Origin: Pseudomonas alkylphenolica
GTDB lineage: Bacteria; Pseudomonadota; Gammaproteobacteria; Pseudomonadales; Pseudomonadaceae
Assembly (NCBI RefSeq): GCF_000746525.1
Contig: NZ_CP009048.1
Span: forward strand, 405,501 to 469,500
Length of the DNA: 64,000 nt
Reading direction: 5' to 3'
Numbering within the stretch: the stretch's first letter is position 1; each line of letters opens with the position of its first letter. Position numbers and translations under genes: made by a program. Below the pieces are notes generated by a model. That model was not told the DNA's origin, did not search any database, and worked only from the letters and a program-made list of their open reading frames with translations. Positions 42,388 to 54,076 of the stretch are shown here, in pieces.

Positions 42388-43446
42388 ATGAGCGCCAGCA
42401 CAACTGCAACAACACGTCACGACTGGACCCTGGCCGAGGTCAAGGCGCTGTTCCAGCAACCGTTCAATGACTTGCTGTTTCAGGCGCAGACCGTGCACCG
42501 TGCGCACTTCGACGCCAACCGCGTTCAGGTCTCGACCCTGCTGTCGATCAAGACCGGCGCCTGCCCGGAGGATTGCAAATATTGTCCACAGTCCGGTCAC
42601 TACAACACCGGGCTGGAAAAACAGAAGTTGATGGAAGTGCAGAAGGTCCTCGAAGAGGCCGCTCGCGCCAAGGCCATCGGCTCTACCCGGTTCTGCATGG
42701 GCGCGGCCTGGAAGCACCCGTCGGCCAAAGACATGCCTTACGTGCTGCAGATGGTCAAAGGGGTCAAGGCCATGGGCCTGGAAACCTGCATGACCCTGGG
42801 CAAGCTCGACCAGGAACAGACCCAGGCGCTGGCCGAAGCCGGGCTCGATTACTACAACCACAACCTCGACACCTCGCCGGAGTTCTACGCCAGCATCATC
42901 ACCACCCGTACCTACAGCGAGCGCCTGCAGACCCTGTCCTACGTGCGTGACGCCGGGATGAAGATCTGCTCGGGCGGCATCCTCGGCATGGGCGAGTCGC
43001 TGGATGACCGCGCCGGCCTGCTGATCCAGCTGGCCAACCTGCCGGAGCATCCGGAGTCGGTACCGATCAACATGCTGGTGAAAGTCGCTGGCACGCCGTT
43101 GGAAAACGCCGAAGAGGTCGATCCGTTCGACTTTATCCGCATGCTCGCCGTAGCGCGGATCCTGATGCCGAAATCCCATGTGCGGCTGTCGGCCGGCCGC
43201 GAGGCAATGAACGAGCAGATGCAGGCCCTGGCGTTCTTTGCCGGCGCCAACTCGATTTTCTACGGCGAGAAACTGCTGACCACCGCCAACCCGCAGGCCG
43301 ACAAGGACATGCAACTGTTCGCCCGCCTCGGCATCCAGCCTGAAGCCCGTGAAGAGCATGCCGACGAAGTCCATCAGGCGGCCATCGAACAGGCGCTGAT
43401 CGAACAGAAGAGCAGCGAGCTGTTCTACAACGCCGCCTCGGCCTGA
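42388..43446 (+). CDS. bioB: Biotin synthase
   Basis: Radical-SAM enzyme inserting sulfur into dethiobiotin. The 352-residue protein has the radical-SAM CxxxCxxC (CPEDCKYC, Cys 59, 63, 66). The auxiliary 2Fe-2S region includes [29 protein letters not shown] and the [15 protein letters not shown] barrel end. The start at 42388 follows AAGGAACCGCCG. First gene of bioBFHCD, about 95 bp past the BirA site. The last about 25 residues ([12 protein letters not shown]) are the usual Pseudomonas tail. Confidence 0.98.
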   Translation: MSASTTATTRHDWTLAEVKALFQQPFNDLLFQAQTVHRAHFDANRVQVSTLLSIKTGACPEDCKYCPQSGHYNTGLEKQKLMEVQKVLEEAARAKAIGSTRFCMGAAWKHPSAKDMPYVLQMVKGVKAMGLETCMTLGKLDQEQTQALAEAGLDYYNHNLDTSPEFYASIITTRTYSERLQTLSYVRDAGMKICSGGILGMGESLDDRAGLLIQLANLPEHPESVPINMLVKVAGTPLENAEEVDPFDFIRMLAVARILMPKSHVRLSAGREAMNEQMQALAFFAGANSIFYGEKLLTTANPQADKDMQLFARLGIQPEAREEHADEVHQAAIEQALIEQKSSELFYNAASA

Positions 43447-43453
43447 GGCGCCC

Positions 43454-44626
43454 ATGGCTTTTGATCTTCGTGCGCGGCTGGAACAACGCCGCGCTGCCGA
43501 CCTGTACCGTCAGCGGCCGTTACTGCAGAGCCCGCAAGGGCCGCAAGTGGTGGTCGATGGGCAGCCGTTGCTGGCTTTTTGCAGCAACGACTACCTGGGC
43601 CTGGCCAATCACCCTGAAGTGATCGCCGCCTGGCGCGCCGGTGCTGAACGCTGGGGCGTAGGCGGAGGCGCTTCGCACCTGGTGATCGGCCACAGCACCC
43701 CGCACCATGAAGTGGAAGAGGCGCTGGCCGAACTCACCGGCCGGCCACGCGCGTTGCTGTTTACCACCGGCTACATGGCCAATCTCGGTGCCTTGACGGC
43801 GCTGGTCGGGCAGGGTGATACGGTGCTGCAAGACCGCCTCAATCATGCCTCGCTGCTTGATGCCGGCCTGCTCAGCGGCGCGCGCTTCAATCGTTACCTG
43901 CACAACGACGCGGGCAGCCTGGCCAGCCGTCTGGACAAGGCGGTGGGCAATACCCTGGTGGTCACTGACGGGGTGTTTAGCATGGATGGCGACATTGCCG
44001 ATCTGCCGGCCCTGGCTGCCACAGCCAAGGCCCGCGACGCCTGGCTGATGGTCGATGATGCCCATGGCTTCGGCACGCTGGGGCGCAACGGCGGCGGGAT
44101 TGTCGAGCATTTCGGCTTGAGCACCGAGCAGGTGCCGGTGCTGATCGGCACGCTGGGCAAGGCGTGCGGTACTGCCGGTGCCTTTGTTGCCGGCAGCGAG
44201 GAGCTGATCGAGTGCCTGATCCAGTTCGCCCGCCCCTACATCTATACCACCAGCCAGCCACCGGCGTTGGCGTGTGCCACCTTGCGCAGCCTGCAACTGC
44301 TGCGCAGCGAGCACTGGCGCCGAGAGCATCTGGCGGCGCTGATCCAGCAGTTTCGTAGCGGCGCCGAGCAAATCGGCCTGCAGTTGATGGACAGCTTCAC
44401 CCCGATTCAACCGATCCTGATCGGCGACAGTGCGCGGGCCTTGCGCCTTTCGCAGATGCTGCGCGAACGCGGCTTGCTGGTCACCGCAATCCGTCCACCG
44501 ACGGTACCCGCTGGCAGCGCGCGCCTGCGGGTAACCTTGAGCGCGGCGCACAGTGCGGCTCAGGTGCAGCTATTGTTGGATGCATTGTCCGACTGTTATC
44601 CGCTGCTGGAGCCTGCTGATGCGTAA
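43454..44626 (+). CDS. bioF: 8-amino-7-oxononanoate synthase
   Basis: PLP enzyme condensing pimeloyl-ACP/CoA with L-alanine. The 390-residue alpha-oxoamine synthase has [35 protein letters not shown], the His of DDAHGFG and the PLP Lys in [10 protein letters not shown]. It starts 7 bp after the bioB stop with GAGG upstream, and its end overlaps bioH by 8 bp. Confidence 0.97.
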   Translation: MAFDLRARLEQRRAADLYRQRPLLQSPQGPQVVVDGQPLLAFCSNDYLGLANHPEVIAAWRAGAERWGVGGGASHLVIGHSTPHHEVEEALAELTGRPRALLFTTGYMANLGALTALVGQGDTVLQDRLNHASLLDAGLLSGARFNRYLHNDAGSLASRLDKAVGNTLVVTDGVFSMDGDIADLPALAATAKARDAWLMVDDAHGFGTLGRNGGGIVEHFGLSTEQVPVLIGTLGKACGTAGAFVAGSEELIECLIQFARPYIYTTSQPPALACATLRSLQLLRSEHWRREHLAALIQQFRSGAEQIGLQLMDSFTPIQPILIGDSARALRLSQMLRERGLLVTAIRPPTVPAGSARLRVTLSAAHSAAQVQLLLDALSDCYPLLEPADA

Positions 44627-45350
44627 CCGACTGGTGCTTCTGCCGGGCTGGGGCCTGGGACGTTCGGCATTGCAGCCATTGGTGGCGGCGTTGCGCGCCA
44701 TCGACCCCGGCTTGCAGGTCGAAATCCAGGATTTGCCCAGTCTGGTGTCGAATGATCCGCAGGACTGGCTCGACAAGCTCGACCGGCAATTGCCACGCAA
44801 TGCCTGGCTCGGCGGCTGGTCGCTGGGCGGCATGCTCGCCGCCGAACTGGCGGCGCGCCGTGGCGATGACTGCTGCGGATTGATCACCCTGGGCAGCAAC
44901 CTCAGTTTCGTCAGCCGCCCGGACTGGCCGCACGCTATGCCGGCAGACACGTTCCAGACCTTCCTCGAAGGCTGCCGCTATCACACCCAGGTCACCCTCA
45001 AGCGCTTCATTTCGCTGTGCAGCCAGGGCGCTGAAGAACCTCGCAGCCTGGCCCGCTTGCTCGGTGCGGCGATGCCTGAACCTGCCCCCGAACAACTGGT
45101 GGCCGGCCTCGAAGTGCTCGGCCAGCTCGATACCCGGGCAGCGCTGCAGGCCTATGGCGGCCCGCAGTTGCACCTGTTTGCCGGTCGTGACGGATTGGTG
45201 CCGGCCGAAGTCGCCGGGGTGTTGCTCGAAGAATTGCCCGACGTGGAAGTCGGGCTGCTGGAAGACAGTGCTCATGGTTTTGTGATGGAAACACCTCATG
45301 AGTTGGCGGCTGCGATAAAGGCCTTTGTACATGAGAGTGGCGATGACTGA
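44619..45350 (+). CDS. bioH: Pimeloyl-ACP methyl ester carboxylesterase
   Basis: Hydrolyses pimeloyl-ACP methyl ester to end the pimelate-making stage. The 243-residue alpha/beta hydrolase has the nucleophile elbow GGWSLGG (Ser 68), the acid in FAGRDGLVP and the His in DSAHGF. The ATG at 44619 overlaps the end of bioF by 8 bp (ATGCGTAA); the longer open frame from 44553 is a shadow of bioF. Carrying bioH inside the bio operon, between bioF and bioC, is the Pseudomonas arrangement. Confidence 0.94.
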   Translation: MRNRLVLLPGWGLGRSALQPLVAALRAIDPGLQVEIQDLPSLVSNDPQDWLDKLDRQLPRNAWLGGWSLGGMLAAELAARRGDDCCGLITLGSNLSFVSRPDWPHAMPADTFQTFLEGCRYHTQVTLKRFISLCSQGAEEPRSLARLLGAAMPEPAPEQLVAGLEVLGQLDTRAALQAYGGPQLHLFAGRDGLVPAEVAGVLLEELPDVEVGLLEDSAHGFVMETPHELAAAIKAFVHESGDD

Positions 45351-46167
45351 TCTTTCCCAACCGGGCCTGCCCGGCGCCTTGCCTGACAAGCGTCAGGTCG
45401 CGGCCTCGTTCTCGCGCGCTGCCGCCAGTTACGACAGCGTTGCCGAACTGCAGCGCGCGGTGGGTAGCGCCTTGCTTGAACAACTGCCCACCAGCATCGC
45501 GCCGCAACGCTGGCTGGACCTGGGCAGCGGCACCGGCTATTTCAGCCGCGCTTTGCACAAGCGCTTCCCGCAGGCCGCAGGTGTTGCCGTGGATATTGCC
45601 GAAGGCATGCTCCAGCATGCACGCGAGCAAGGTGGGGCGCACTACCATGTGGCTGGCGATGCCGAGCGTTTGCCAATGCAGGACGCCAGCGTCGAGCTGA
45701 TCTTTACCAGCCTGGCGGTGCAATGGTGTGGCGATTTTCGCGCCGTGCTCAGTGAAGCTCGACGGGTCCTGCAACCGGGCGGTGTGCTGGCCTTCGCCAG
45801 CCTTTGCGCCGGCACATTGCATGAGCTGCGCGAGAGCTGGCAGGCGGTCGATGGCCTGGTGCATGTCAATCGCTTCCGCCCTCTGCAGGACTACCAGCGC
45901 CTGTGTGCCGGGAGTGAGTTGCAGGTACTGGGGCTGGAGGTTCGCCCGCATGTGCTGTATTACCCCGATGTGCGCAGCCTGACCCACGAACTCAAGGCGC
46001 TCGGCGCGCACAACCTCAACCCGGGCCGCCCGGCCGGGCTGACCGGACGGGCGCGGATGCAGGGGTTGTTGCAGGCCTATGAGCAATTTCGTCAAGCGCA
46101 AGGACTGCCAGCCACTTATCAGGTGGTCTACGGTGTACTGCAAAAGCCGCTGATAGAAGGGAAGTGA
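45343..46167 (+). CDS. bioC: Malonyl-ACP O-methyltransferase
   Basis: Methylates malonyl-ACP to start pimeloyl synthesis. The 274-residue SAM methyltransferase has an N-terminal [11 protein letters not shown] segment, SAM motif [35 protein letters not shown] and PGGVLAFAS. Start 45343 is chosen because it overlaps bioH by 8 bp (ATGACTGA), the same coupling as bioF/bioH, with GAGAG upstream. Earlier in-frame starts at 45325 and 45331 have no SD advantage. Confidence 0.94.
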   Translation: MTDLSQPGLPGALPDKRQVAASFSRAAASYDSVAELQRAVGSALLEQLPTSIAPQRWLDLGSGTGYFSRALHKRFPQAAGVAVDIAEGMLQHAREQGGAHYHVAGDAERLPMQDASVELIFTSLAVQWCGDFRAVLSEARRVLQPGGVLAFASLCAGTLHELRESWQAVDGLVHVNRFRPLQDYQRLCAGSELQVLGLEVRPHVLYYPDVRSLTHELKALGAHNLNPGRPAGLTGRARMQGLLQAYEQFRQAQGLPATYQVVYGVLQKPLIEGK

Positions 46168-46168
46168 A

Positions 46169-46849
46169 ATGAGCCCAGCCTATTTCATCGCCGGAACCGA
46201 CACCGATGTCGGCAAGACCACCGTGGCTGCCGGGTTGTTGCATGCGGCGCAGCTGGCGGGCCTGAGCACGCTGGGCGCCAAACCGGTAGCCTCCGGTTGC
46301 ACTGCCAGCGCCAAAGGCTTGCGCAATGACGATGCCCTGGCGCTGATTGCCCAGAGTTCGGTCAAGTTGCCTTACGAACAGGTCAATCCCTTCGCTTTCG
46401 AGCCCGCCATTGCCCCGCATCTGGCGGCCCGTGAAGCCGGTGTCACGCTGAACGTGCAAGCTTTGCTGGACCCTATGCGCGCAGTGCTGGCTCAGGGCGC
46501 AGATTTCACCCTGATCGAAGGTGCCGGTGGCTGGCGCGTACCGCTGTCTGATCAAGCCAACCTGTCGGACCTGGCCATTGCCTTGAAGCTGCCGGTGATT
46601 CTGGTGGTCGGCGTGCGCCTGGGCTGCATCAACCATGCCTTGCTCAGCGCCGAAGCCATTGCCCGCGACGGGCTGCAACTGGCCGGCTGGGTCGCGAACA
46701 TTGTCGATCCACGCACCTCGCGCCTTGAAGAGAACCTGGCGAGTCTGGCCGAGCGATTGCCAGCGCCGTGCCTGGGGCGGGTACCCAAGCTCAAGCAGGT
46801 CAGCGCTGAAGCAGTGGCGGACCACTTGCAGCTGGACCTGCTGGACTAG
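46169..46849 (+). CDS. bioD: ATP-dependent dethiobiotin synthetase
   Basis: Closes the ureido ring of dethiobiotin from DAPA, CO2 and ATP. The 226-residue P-loop protein has GTDTDVGKTTVAAGLLHA, the KPVASG segment, EGAGGWRVPLSD and GWVANIVDP. The ATG starts one base after the bioC stop. Last of the five bio genes; bioA is not here, as is usual in Pseudomonas. No clear terminator follows in the 107 bp before the next gene. Confidence 0.97.
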   Translation: MSPAYFIAGTDTDVGKTTVAAGLLHAAQLAGLSTLGAKPVASGCTASAKGLRNDDALALIAQSSVKLPYEQVNPFAFEPAIAPHLAAREAGVTLNVQALLDPMRAVLAQGADFTLIEGAGGWRVPLSDQANLSDLAIALKLPVILVVGVRLGCINHALLSAEAIARDGLQLAGWVANIVDPRTSRLEENLASLAERLPAPCLGRVPKLKQVSAEAVADHLQLDLLD

Positions 46850-46956
46850 CCTGCGTCTATCGTATGGCAACATGCCATTAGCGATTTCAACGGGCCTTTT
46901 ATCGGCAGGTCTGCTTCAATAGGGGCTGTTCGCCTTCAGCGTCATGGAGTTTCGAC

Positions 46957-47253
46957 ATGGAAATCTCAGGCAACTCAGCATTCTACGCCGGGCTCGGTGC
47001 GATCCAGGCCGGGCAGAACCGCGTCGATCAGGCCGCCAGCCAGATCGCCAACACCACCGTCGAGCGCGCCGCCACCAGCCAGTCCAGTGACTATCAGGCC
47101 GAGCGTCTGCGTGCGGTCGATCGCAGCCAGCAGATGGACCTGGCCACCAGCAGTGTGGAAATGGCCCTGGGCAAGCATCAGGTCGAACTCGGTGTCAAAG
47201 TGGCCAAAGCATCGGACGAAATGCTCGGCACGCTGATCGACACCTACGCCTGA
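46957..47253 (+). CDS. Miniature flagellar rod-like protein, 98 residues
   Basis: Function unknown. The N-terminal half (FYAGLGAIQAGQNRVDQAA, then SQIANTTVERAAT) resembles the first helix and ANT motif of flagellar rod/hook proteins. The C-terminal half (VEMALGKHQVELGVKVAKAS followed by DEMLGTLIDTY) resembles their C-terminal helix (VI...DEML..LL). The central domain is missing, leaving a two-helix hairpin that could form a coiled coil. There is no signal peptide. A usable SD (GGAG, about 9 nt upstream) supports it. No other flagellar gene is near. A homologue is, to my memory, found at the same place in P. aeruginosa (PA0505). Confidence 0.8.
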   Translation: MEISGNSAFYAGLGAIQAGQNRVDQAASQIANTTVERAATSQSSDYQAERLRAVDRSQQMDLATSSVEMALGKHQVELGVKVAKASDEMLGTLIDTYA

Positions 47254-47403
47254 CCCTCCCGCCGCGCTCGCTGCGGGTCTTCAACTATTCTTTGAGTATC
47301 AGCGCCTTGGCTTTGCCGGCAGGCGCTCGGCTGCGCGTGCGTGGGGTTTTTTGCCCACCAAACCACGCAGTCTTGCATGACCGAACTGCCCTCGGGTTGA
47401 TGC

Positions 47404-47448
47404 TTGACAAGTTTTCGGCGTAAACGTATGTTTCAAACAACTGTTTGA
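47404..47448 (+). promoter_or_regulatory. Promoter of acyl-CoA dehydrogenase 1 with a PsrA operator
   Basis: A perfect -35 TTGACA (47404-47409), 17-bp spacer and -10 TATGTT (47427-47432). Immediately after comes the perfect palindrome TCAAACA-AC-TGTTTGA (47433-47448), which fits the PsrA consensus (G/C)AAAC-N2-4-GTTT(G/C). It would cover the transcription start, as expected for fatty-acid-relieved repression. Confidence 0.82.
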
Positions 47449-47517
47449 CCGAATGCCAACAACAACGGATCGGTCGTGGTCTCTCTATCCAGGATTCATC
47501 AGCAGAGGTTCATCGCT

Positions 47518-49323
47518 ATGCCTGATTACAAAGCCCCCTTGCGTGATATTCGCTTCGTTCGTGACGAGCTGCTGGGTTACGAAGCGCATTATCAGAGCCT
47601 GCCGGCTTGCCAGGACGCCACTCCAGACATGGTGAATGCCATCCTCGAGGAAGGTGCCAAGTTTTGTGAACAGGTGCTGGCCCCGCTGAACCGTGTCGGT
47701 GACCTGGAAGGCTGCACCTGGAGCGAGTCGGGCGTGAAGACCCCGACCGGTTTCAAGGAAGCCTACAACCAGTTCGTCGAAGGCGGCTGGCCGAGCCTGG
47801 CCCATGACGTCGAGCACGGCGGTCAGGGTCTGCCCGAGTCGCTGGGCCTGGCGATCAGCGAAATGGTCGGTGAGTCGAACTGGTCGTGGGGCATGTACCC
47901 TGGCCTGTCGCATGGCGCGATGAACACCATCTCCGAGCACGGCACCGCCGAGCAGCAAGAAACCTACCTGACCAAGCTGGTGTCCGGCGAATGGACCGGC
48001 ACCATGTGCCTGACCGAACCTCACTGCGGTACCGACCTGGGCATGCTGCGCACCAAGGCCGAACCTCAGGCCGATGGTTCCTACAAAGTGACCGGCACCA
48101 AGATCTTCATCTCGGCCGGTGAACACGACATGGCCGGTAACATCGTCCACATCGTGCTGGCTCGCCTGCCCGATGCACCGGCGGGTACCAAAGGTATCTC
48201 GCTGTTCATCGTGCCGAAGTTCCTGCCGACCGCCGAAGGCACTGTCGGTGAGCGCAACGCCGTGTCCTGTGGTTCCATCGAACACAAGATGGGCATCCAC
48301 GGCAACGCCACCTGCGTGATGAACTTCGACGCCGCAACCGGCTACCTGATCGGCCCGGCCAACAAAGGCCTGAACTGCATGTTCACCTTCATGAACACCG
48401 CTCGCCTGGGTACCGCGCTGCAAGGCCTGGCCCACGCCGAAGTGGCGTTCCAGGGTGGCCTGAAATACGCTCGCGACCGCCTGCAAATGCGCTCGCTGAC
48501 TGGCCCGAAAGCGCCGGACAAAGCCGCTGACCCGATCATCGTTCACCCTGATGTACGTCGCATGCTGCTAACCATGAAGGCCTTCGCCGAAGGCAACCGC
48601 GCGATGGTGTACTTCACCGCCAAGCAGGTCGACATCGTCAAGTACAGCCAGGACGAAGAAGAGAAGAAGAAAGCCGACGCACTGCTGGCTTTCATGACCC
48701 CGATCGCCAAGGCATTCATGACCGAAGTCGGCTTCGAAGCGGCCAACCACGGCGTCCAGATCTATGGCGGCCACGGCTTCATCGCCGAGTGGGGCATGGA
48801 GCAGAACGTTCGCGACAGCCGTATCTCCATGCTGTACGAAGGCACCACCGGCATCCAGGCGCTGGACCTGCTCGGCCGTAAAGTGCTGATGACCCAGGGC
48901 GAAGCGCTCAAAGGCTTCACCAAGATCGTGCACAAGTTCTGCCAGAACAACGAAGGCAACGAAGCGATCAGCGAGTTCGTCGCACCGCTGGCCCAGCTGA
49001 ACAAAGAGTGGGGCGAGCTGACCATGAAGGTCGGTATGGCGGCGATGAAAGACCGCGAAGAAGTCGGTGCTGCCTCGGTGGACTACCTGATGTACTCCGG
49101 TTACGCCTGCCTGGCCTACTTCTGGGCCGACATGGCGCGCCTGGCTGCCGAGAAACTGGCTGCCGGTACCAGCGAAGAAGCCTTCTACACTGCCAAGCTG
49201 CAGACCGCGCGTTTCTACTTCCAGCGCATCCTGCCGCGTACCCGCACCCACGTTGCGACCATGCTGTCGGGCGCCAACAACCTGATGGACATGAACGAAG
49301 AGCACTTCGGTCTCTCGTACTGA
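47518..49323 (+). CDS. Acyl-CoA dehydrogenase, long (about 600-residue) type
   Basis: FAD enzyme that makes trans-2-enoyl-CoA in beta-oxidation. The 601-residue protein has an N-terminal short helical extension, the substrate loop [23 protein letters not shown] contacts [13 protein letters not shown], the catalytic-base segment [14 protein letters not shown] and an extra C-terminal domain (about 470-600) typical of the large bacterial type. The start at 47518 is [13 protein letters not shown], which matches the beginning of the second copy ([13 protein letters not shown]). AGAGG precedes it. By synteny it is like PA0506, a PsrA target. Strong terminator at 49345. Confidence 0.93.
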   Translation: MPDYKAPLRDIRFVRDELLGYEAHYQSLPACQDATPDMVNAILEEGAKFCEQVLAPLNRVGDLEGCTWSESGVKTPTGFKEAYNQFVEGGWPSLAHDVEHGGQGLPESLGLAISEMVGESNWSWGMYPGLSHGAMNTISEHGTAEQQETYLTKLVSGEWTGTMCLTEPHCGTDLGMLRTKAEPQADGSYKVTGTKIFISAGEHDMAGNIVHIVLARLPDAPAGTKGISLFIVPKFLPTAEGTVGERNAVSCGSIEHKMGIHGNATCVMNFDAATGYLIGPANKGLNCMFTFMNTARLGTALQGLAHAEVAFQGGLKYARDRLQMRSLTGPKAPDKAADPIIVHPDVRRMLLTMKAFAEGNRAMVYFTAKQVDIVKYSQDEEEKKKADALLAFMTPIAKAFMTEVGFEAANHGVQIYGGHGFIAEWGMEQNVRDSRISMLYEGTTGIQALDLLGRKVLMTQGEALKGFTKIVHKFCQNNEGNEAISEFVAPLAQLNKEWGELTMKVGMAAMKDREEVGAASVDYLMYSGYACLAYFWADMARLAAEKLAAGTSEEAFYTAKLQTARFYFQRILPRTRTHVATMLSGANNLMDMNEEHFGLSY

Positions 49324-49344
49324 GTCATCTGCTGTAACGAAAAC

Positions 49345-49371
49345 GCCTGCCCTTATCCGGCAGGCTTTTTT
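49345..49371 (+). terminator. Rho-independent terminator after acyl-CoA dehydrogenase 1
   Basis: GCCTGCC (49345-49351), a 7-nt loop, GGCAGGC (49359-49365), then six T. It separates the dehydrogenase transcript from the downstream cyclase. Confidence 0.94.
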
Positions 49372-49385
49372 GTTTGTGGTGTCCT

Positions 49386-49458
49386 GGTGGGAGCGGGCTT
49401 GCCCCGCGATTGCGATTTGACTGACACACCGCAATCGCGGGGCAAGCCCGCTCCCACC
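49386..49458. repeat. REP pair (inverted), family A
   Basis: GGTGGGAGCGGGCTTGCCCC and its complement ending CTCCCACC, about 25-bp spacer, just after the terminator. Confidence 0.93.
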
Positions 49459-49580
49459 GCCACCGCCACCGCATGCACGCCCACCATAGATTCCGACCAA
49501 GCGCATTCATCAATTCATGTGCACTGCCGATACCTTAAAGGCACAATGCCATTATTGATCTGCCGGGTCGGAGATTACCC

Positions 49581-50864
49581 TTGTTTCGTTTATCCGCAGT
49601 ACGTCCGAGCCACTTCCTGCCGTCAGTCTGTTTGCTGGTGTCAGGGCTCGCCGCCGCTTATGTGAGAGACCTCAACGTCTTCTTCACATCGCTGTTCAAT
49701 GTCTTGCCTACCTTGGTGCTGTTGCTGGGCGGCGCCTACTGCGCCGTGTATCGCCGTCAGCGCGAACTGTTTCTGATGGTCACGGTGTACATCGCCTATT
49801 TCCTGCTCGACACCCAGACCGATTTCTATCGCGACAATGGCCGGGTTCGGGAAGATGCGGCGGTGGTGTTCCATTTGGTCTGTCTACTGCTGCCGCTGAT
49901 GTTTGCCCTCTACGGCGCCTGGCAGGAGCGCACACATCTGTTCCAGGACATGGTCGCGCGTTTCGCCGTCTTGCTGGCTGTCGGCAGCGTCGCCCTGGGC
50001 CTTGAGCAAAGTTTTCCACAGGCATTGTTGGGCTGGCTGGCAGAAATTCGCTGGCCGTCGCTGCATGGCCAGTGGATGAGTCTGATCCAGCTGGCGTATC
50101 CGGTGTTCATCATTGCCTTCGTCCTGCTGGTGGTGCAGTACCTGCGTGAGCCCAGGCCTTTGCATGCCGCGCAGGTGATTGGCCTGATCGGGATTTTCTG
50201 GATGTTGCCCAAGACCTTCATCCTGCCCTTCACCCTGAACATCATGTGCAGTCAGGTGATGCTGATGATCGCTGCGGCGGTTTCCCACGAGGCCTATCAG
50301 ATGGCGTTTCGTGATGAACTCACCGGCCTGCCCGGACGCCGGGCCCTCAACGAGCGCATGCAGCGCATGGGGCGCAACTATGTGCTGGCGATGACCGACG
50401 TCGATCACTTCAAGAAATTCAACGACACCCATGGTCACGATGTCGGTGACCAGGTGCTGCGTCTGGTGGCCAGCAAGCTGTCCAAGGTGACCGGTGGCGG
50501 CCGCGCCTATCGCTACGGTGGTGAGGAATTCGCCCTGGTGTTTGCCGGTAAGAGCATCGAGGAGTGCATGCCGCATCTGGAAGCGGTGCGCGAGGTGATC
50601 GCCAACTACAACATCCAGTTGCGCAACCAGGACAACCGTCCCCAGGACGACCAGCAGGGGCGCCAGCGCCGCGGGGCGTCTGCAGCGACCAGTGTTTCTG
50701 TGACCATCAGTATCGGCGCCAGCGAACGCCTGATCGATCACCGCTCTCCCGACGAAGTGCTCAAGTCGGCGGACCAGGCGCTCTACAGCGCCAAGGGCGC
50801 GGGACGTAACTGCGTCATGGCCTACGGTCATCAGGCCAAGCGGGGTGCAGTGCGTACGGCGTGA
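49581..50864 (+). CDS. Membrane diguanylate cyclase (GGDEF)
   Basis: A 427-residue protein. The N-terminal half has about seven hydrophobic helices (from SHFLPSVCLLVSGLAAAYV to LMIAAAVSHEAYQM), and the C-terminal half is a GGDEF domain (about 245-415). Catalytic motif RYGGEEFALVF, substrate segment DELTGLPGRRAL and DVDHFKKFNDTHGHDVGD. No canonical RxxD inhibitory site is evident before GGEEF. It carries an Arg/Gln-rich insertion (about 350-370). Start is TTG at 49581, preceded by GGAG 7 nt upstream; there is no better in-frame ATG. It makes c-di-GMP. It sits between two acyl-CoA dehydrogenases, but its own promoter region is separated by a terminator and REP. Confidence 0.9.
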   Translation: MFRLSAVRPSHFLPSVCLLVSGLAAAYVRDLNVFFTSLFNVLPTLVLLLGGAYCAVYRRQRELFLMVTVYIAYFLLDTQTDFYRDNGRVREDAAVVFHLVCLLLPLMFALYGAWQERTHLFQDMVARFAVLLAVGSVALGLEQSFPQALLGWLAEIRWPSLHGQWMSLIQLAYPVFIIAFVLLVVQYLREPRPLHAAQVIGLIGIFWMLPKTFILPFTLNIMCSQVMLMIAAAVSHEAYQMAFRDELTGLPGRRALNERMQRMGRNYVLAMTDVDHFKKFNDTHGHDVGDQVLRLVASKLSKVTGGGRAYRYGGEEFALVFAGKSIEECMPHLEAVREVIANYNIQLRNQDNRPQDDQQGRQRRGASAATSVSVTISIGASERLIDHRSPDEVLKSADQALYSAKGAGRNCVMAYGHQAKRGAVRTA

Positions 50865-50987
50865 CCGTGAGTGACTGTATGGTCACTAGATGACCCTATG
50901 TCTCGCAAAAGTTGTTCGGTTACACTGCTTGCATAACAGTGAAGCGGTCCTGCGGGACCGTCCCCGACTCAAGTGTGAGAGGTTGCC

Positions 50988-52766
<1,779 letters not shown>

Positions 52767-52775
52767 CAATAGCGC

Positions 52776-52803
52776 GTCGTGTAAGTAATCTCTTACACGA
52801 CGT
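52776..52803 (+). other. Perfect 11-bp hairpin downstream of acyl-CoA dehydrogenase 2
   Basis: CGTCGTGTAAG (52776-52786) and CTTACACGACG (52793-52803) pair fully with a 6-nt loop, 10 bp after the stop codon. There is no T-run, so it is probably an mRNA 3' stem; an operator is possible. Confidence 0.7.
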
Positions 52804-52954
52804 GGTGACTTTTCGCCTCTATCGGAAGATTGGATCCACAGTTAATCTTCTCACATGGACGTCGCGCAGGAAGCGCAAAGTACATAACACGGACACGTAG
52901 GATTCCTGCCAGGGTGGCGGGGCGAAATGGATGTCAGGGAAACAGTCTGCAAAG

Positions 52955-52979
52955 CCCCGCTTCGGCGGGGTTTTCTTTT
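52955..52979 (+). terminator. Rho-independent terminator
   Basis: CCCCGC-TTCG-GCGGGG, a UUCG-loop stem (52955-52970), is followed by TTTTCTTTT. It ends rightward transcription from the dehydrogenase. Leftward it offers only AAA, so it is weak for lysR. Confidence 0.9.
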
Positions 52980-52994
52980 GCCCAAAGAAAAGTT

Positions 52995-53918
52995 TCAGCC
53001 CAGCACATCCAGCGGCGATACCCCGATCTGCCTTGGATCGGCCTCCTCTTCCAGCAGTGTGCGCAGCAGCTCGACCGACGCTTGCTGGCGCTGCGCATCG
53101 CGAAACACCAGGCCGATCTTCAGCGGCACCCGTGGTTCGCTCAGCGGCTTCCACAGCAGTTCCTGATCGTCCTCGACCACTTCCTTGGCCCGCCCCGGCA
53201 GCACGGTGGCCAGCGAGGTGTGGCCGAGGCTGTCGAGAATCCCGCCCATGTTGTTCATTTCGGCCTGTACCTGTGGCCGCCGGCCGAGGTTGGCCAGTTG
53301 CGTTTGCCAGATCTGCCGCACCTGGAACTCTTCACCGAGCAGCAGCATGGGCAGCTCCGCAGCTTGTTTGAGCGAGACTTTCTTGAATTCCCGCAGCGGG
53401 TGAGTGTTGGGGATTACAAGTTGCAGTTCATCTTCGTACAGCAGCAGGCCATGCAGACCAGGCTGACGTGGCGGCAGGTAGCTGATGCCGATGTCCAGGC
53501 TGCCATTGAGCAGGCGTCGCTCGATTTCCAGGCCCGACAGTTCGTAAATCTGCACTACCAGATGCGGCTGGGCCTTGCGTACCCGGTCGAGCAGTTGTGG
53601 CACCAGGCTCGGGCGTACGGTTTGCAGGACGCCAATGGCCAGGGTCCGCAGGGATTGGCCCTTGAAGTTGCGCAAGGCCTCGCGGGCGCGTTGCAAACCG
53701 TCGAGCAGGGGCAGGGCATGGTTGTACAAGGTGTGTGCAGCGAGGGTCGGCAGCAGGCGCTTGTTGCCCCGTTCGAACAGGCTGACATCCAGGCTGTGTT
53801 CGAGCTGGCGGATCTGTTGCGACAGCGCCGGTTGCGACAACGACAGGCGCTCGGCGGCCCGGCCCACATGGCCTTCTTCATAGACCGCGACGAAATAACG
53901 CAGTTGGCGAAAATCCAT
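52995..53918 (-). CDS. LysR-family transcriptional regulator
   Basis: A 307-residue regulator. The N-terminal winged helix (about 1-60) has MDFRQLRYFVAVYEEGHVGR and LSQPALSQQIRQLEHSLDVSLFER, and the substrate-binding domain (about 90-300) is of the PBP type. It is divergent from the class III aminotransferase, its probable target. A 15-bp palindrome with a T-N11-A core overlaps its own start codon. The inducer is unknown. The MDFRQLRYF start and length are normal for the BenM-like branch. Confidence 0.9.
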   Translation of the reverse strand: MDFRQLRYFVAVYEEGHVGRAAERLSLSQPALSQQIRQLEHSLDVSLFERGNKRLLPTLAAHTLYNHALPLLDGLQRAREALRNFKGQSLRTLAIGVLQTVRPSLVPQLLDRVRKAQPHLVVQIYELSGLEIERRLLNGSLDIGISYLPPRQPGLHGLLLYEDELQLVIPNTHPLREFKKVSLKQAAELPMLLLGEEFQVRQIWQTQLANLGRRPQVQAEMNNMGGILDSLGHTSLATVLPGRAKEVVEDDQELLWKPLSEPRVPLKIGLVFRDAQRQQASVELLRTLLEEEADPRQIGVSPLDVLG

Positions 53919-53931
53919 AAGTAATACTTAT
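53917..53931. promoter_or_regulatory. LysR-type palindrome on the lysR start codon
   Basis: ATAAGTA-A-TACTTAT is a perfect palindrome containing a T-N11-A core (53918 to 53930), the LysR-family box. Two of its bases are the start codon of the lysR gene, so binding would directly block lysR translation-start DNA and may also act on the divergent gene 160 bp away. Confidence 0.65.
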
Positions 53932-54076
53932 CAAAAATGCTCGAAAAACCAAATGGCCGTTAGCCGTCAATACGCCTAGTCTATCCCGTATTCACAAGGC
54001 TTGCAGGGCCACAAGGCGCGATGAACACTGTGTATCTCGATGTTGTTTACATAGGATTGGCAAAAGGGTTGAAAAC

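Noticed and set aside
47258..47277. GC-rich hairpin after the 98-residue gene as a terminator
   Set aside because: The CCCGC/GCGGG stem is short, has no T-run, and the surrounding sequence is generally GC-rich.
50881..50895. GGTCA-N5-TGACC before acyl-CoA dehydrogenase 2 as an operator
   Set aside because: The arms are only 5 bp, it matches no regulator I can name, and it is well within chance in this GC-rich DNA.
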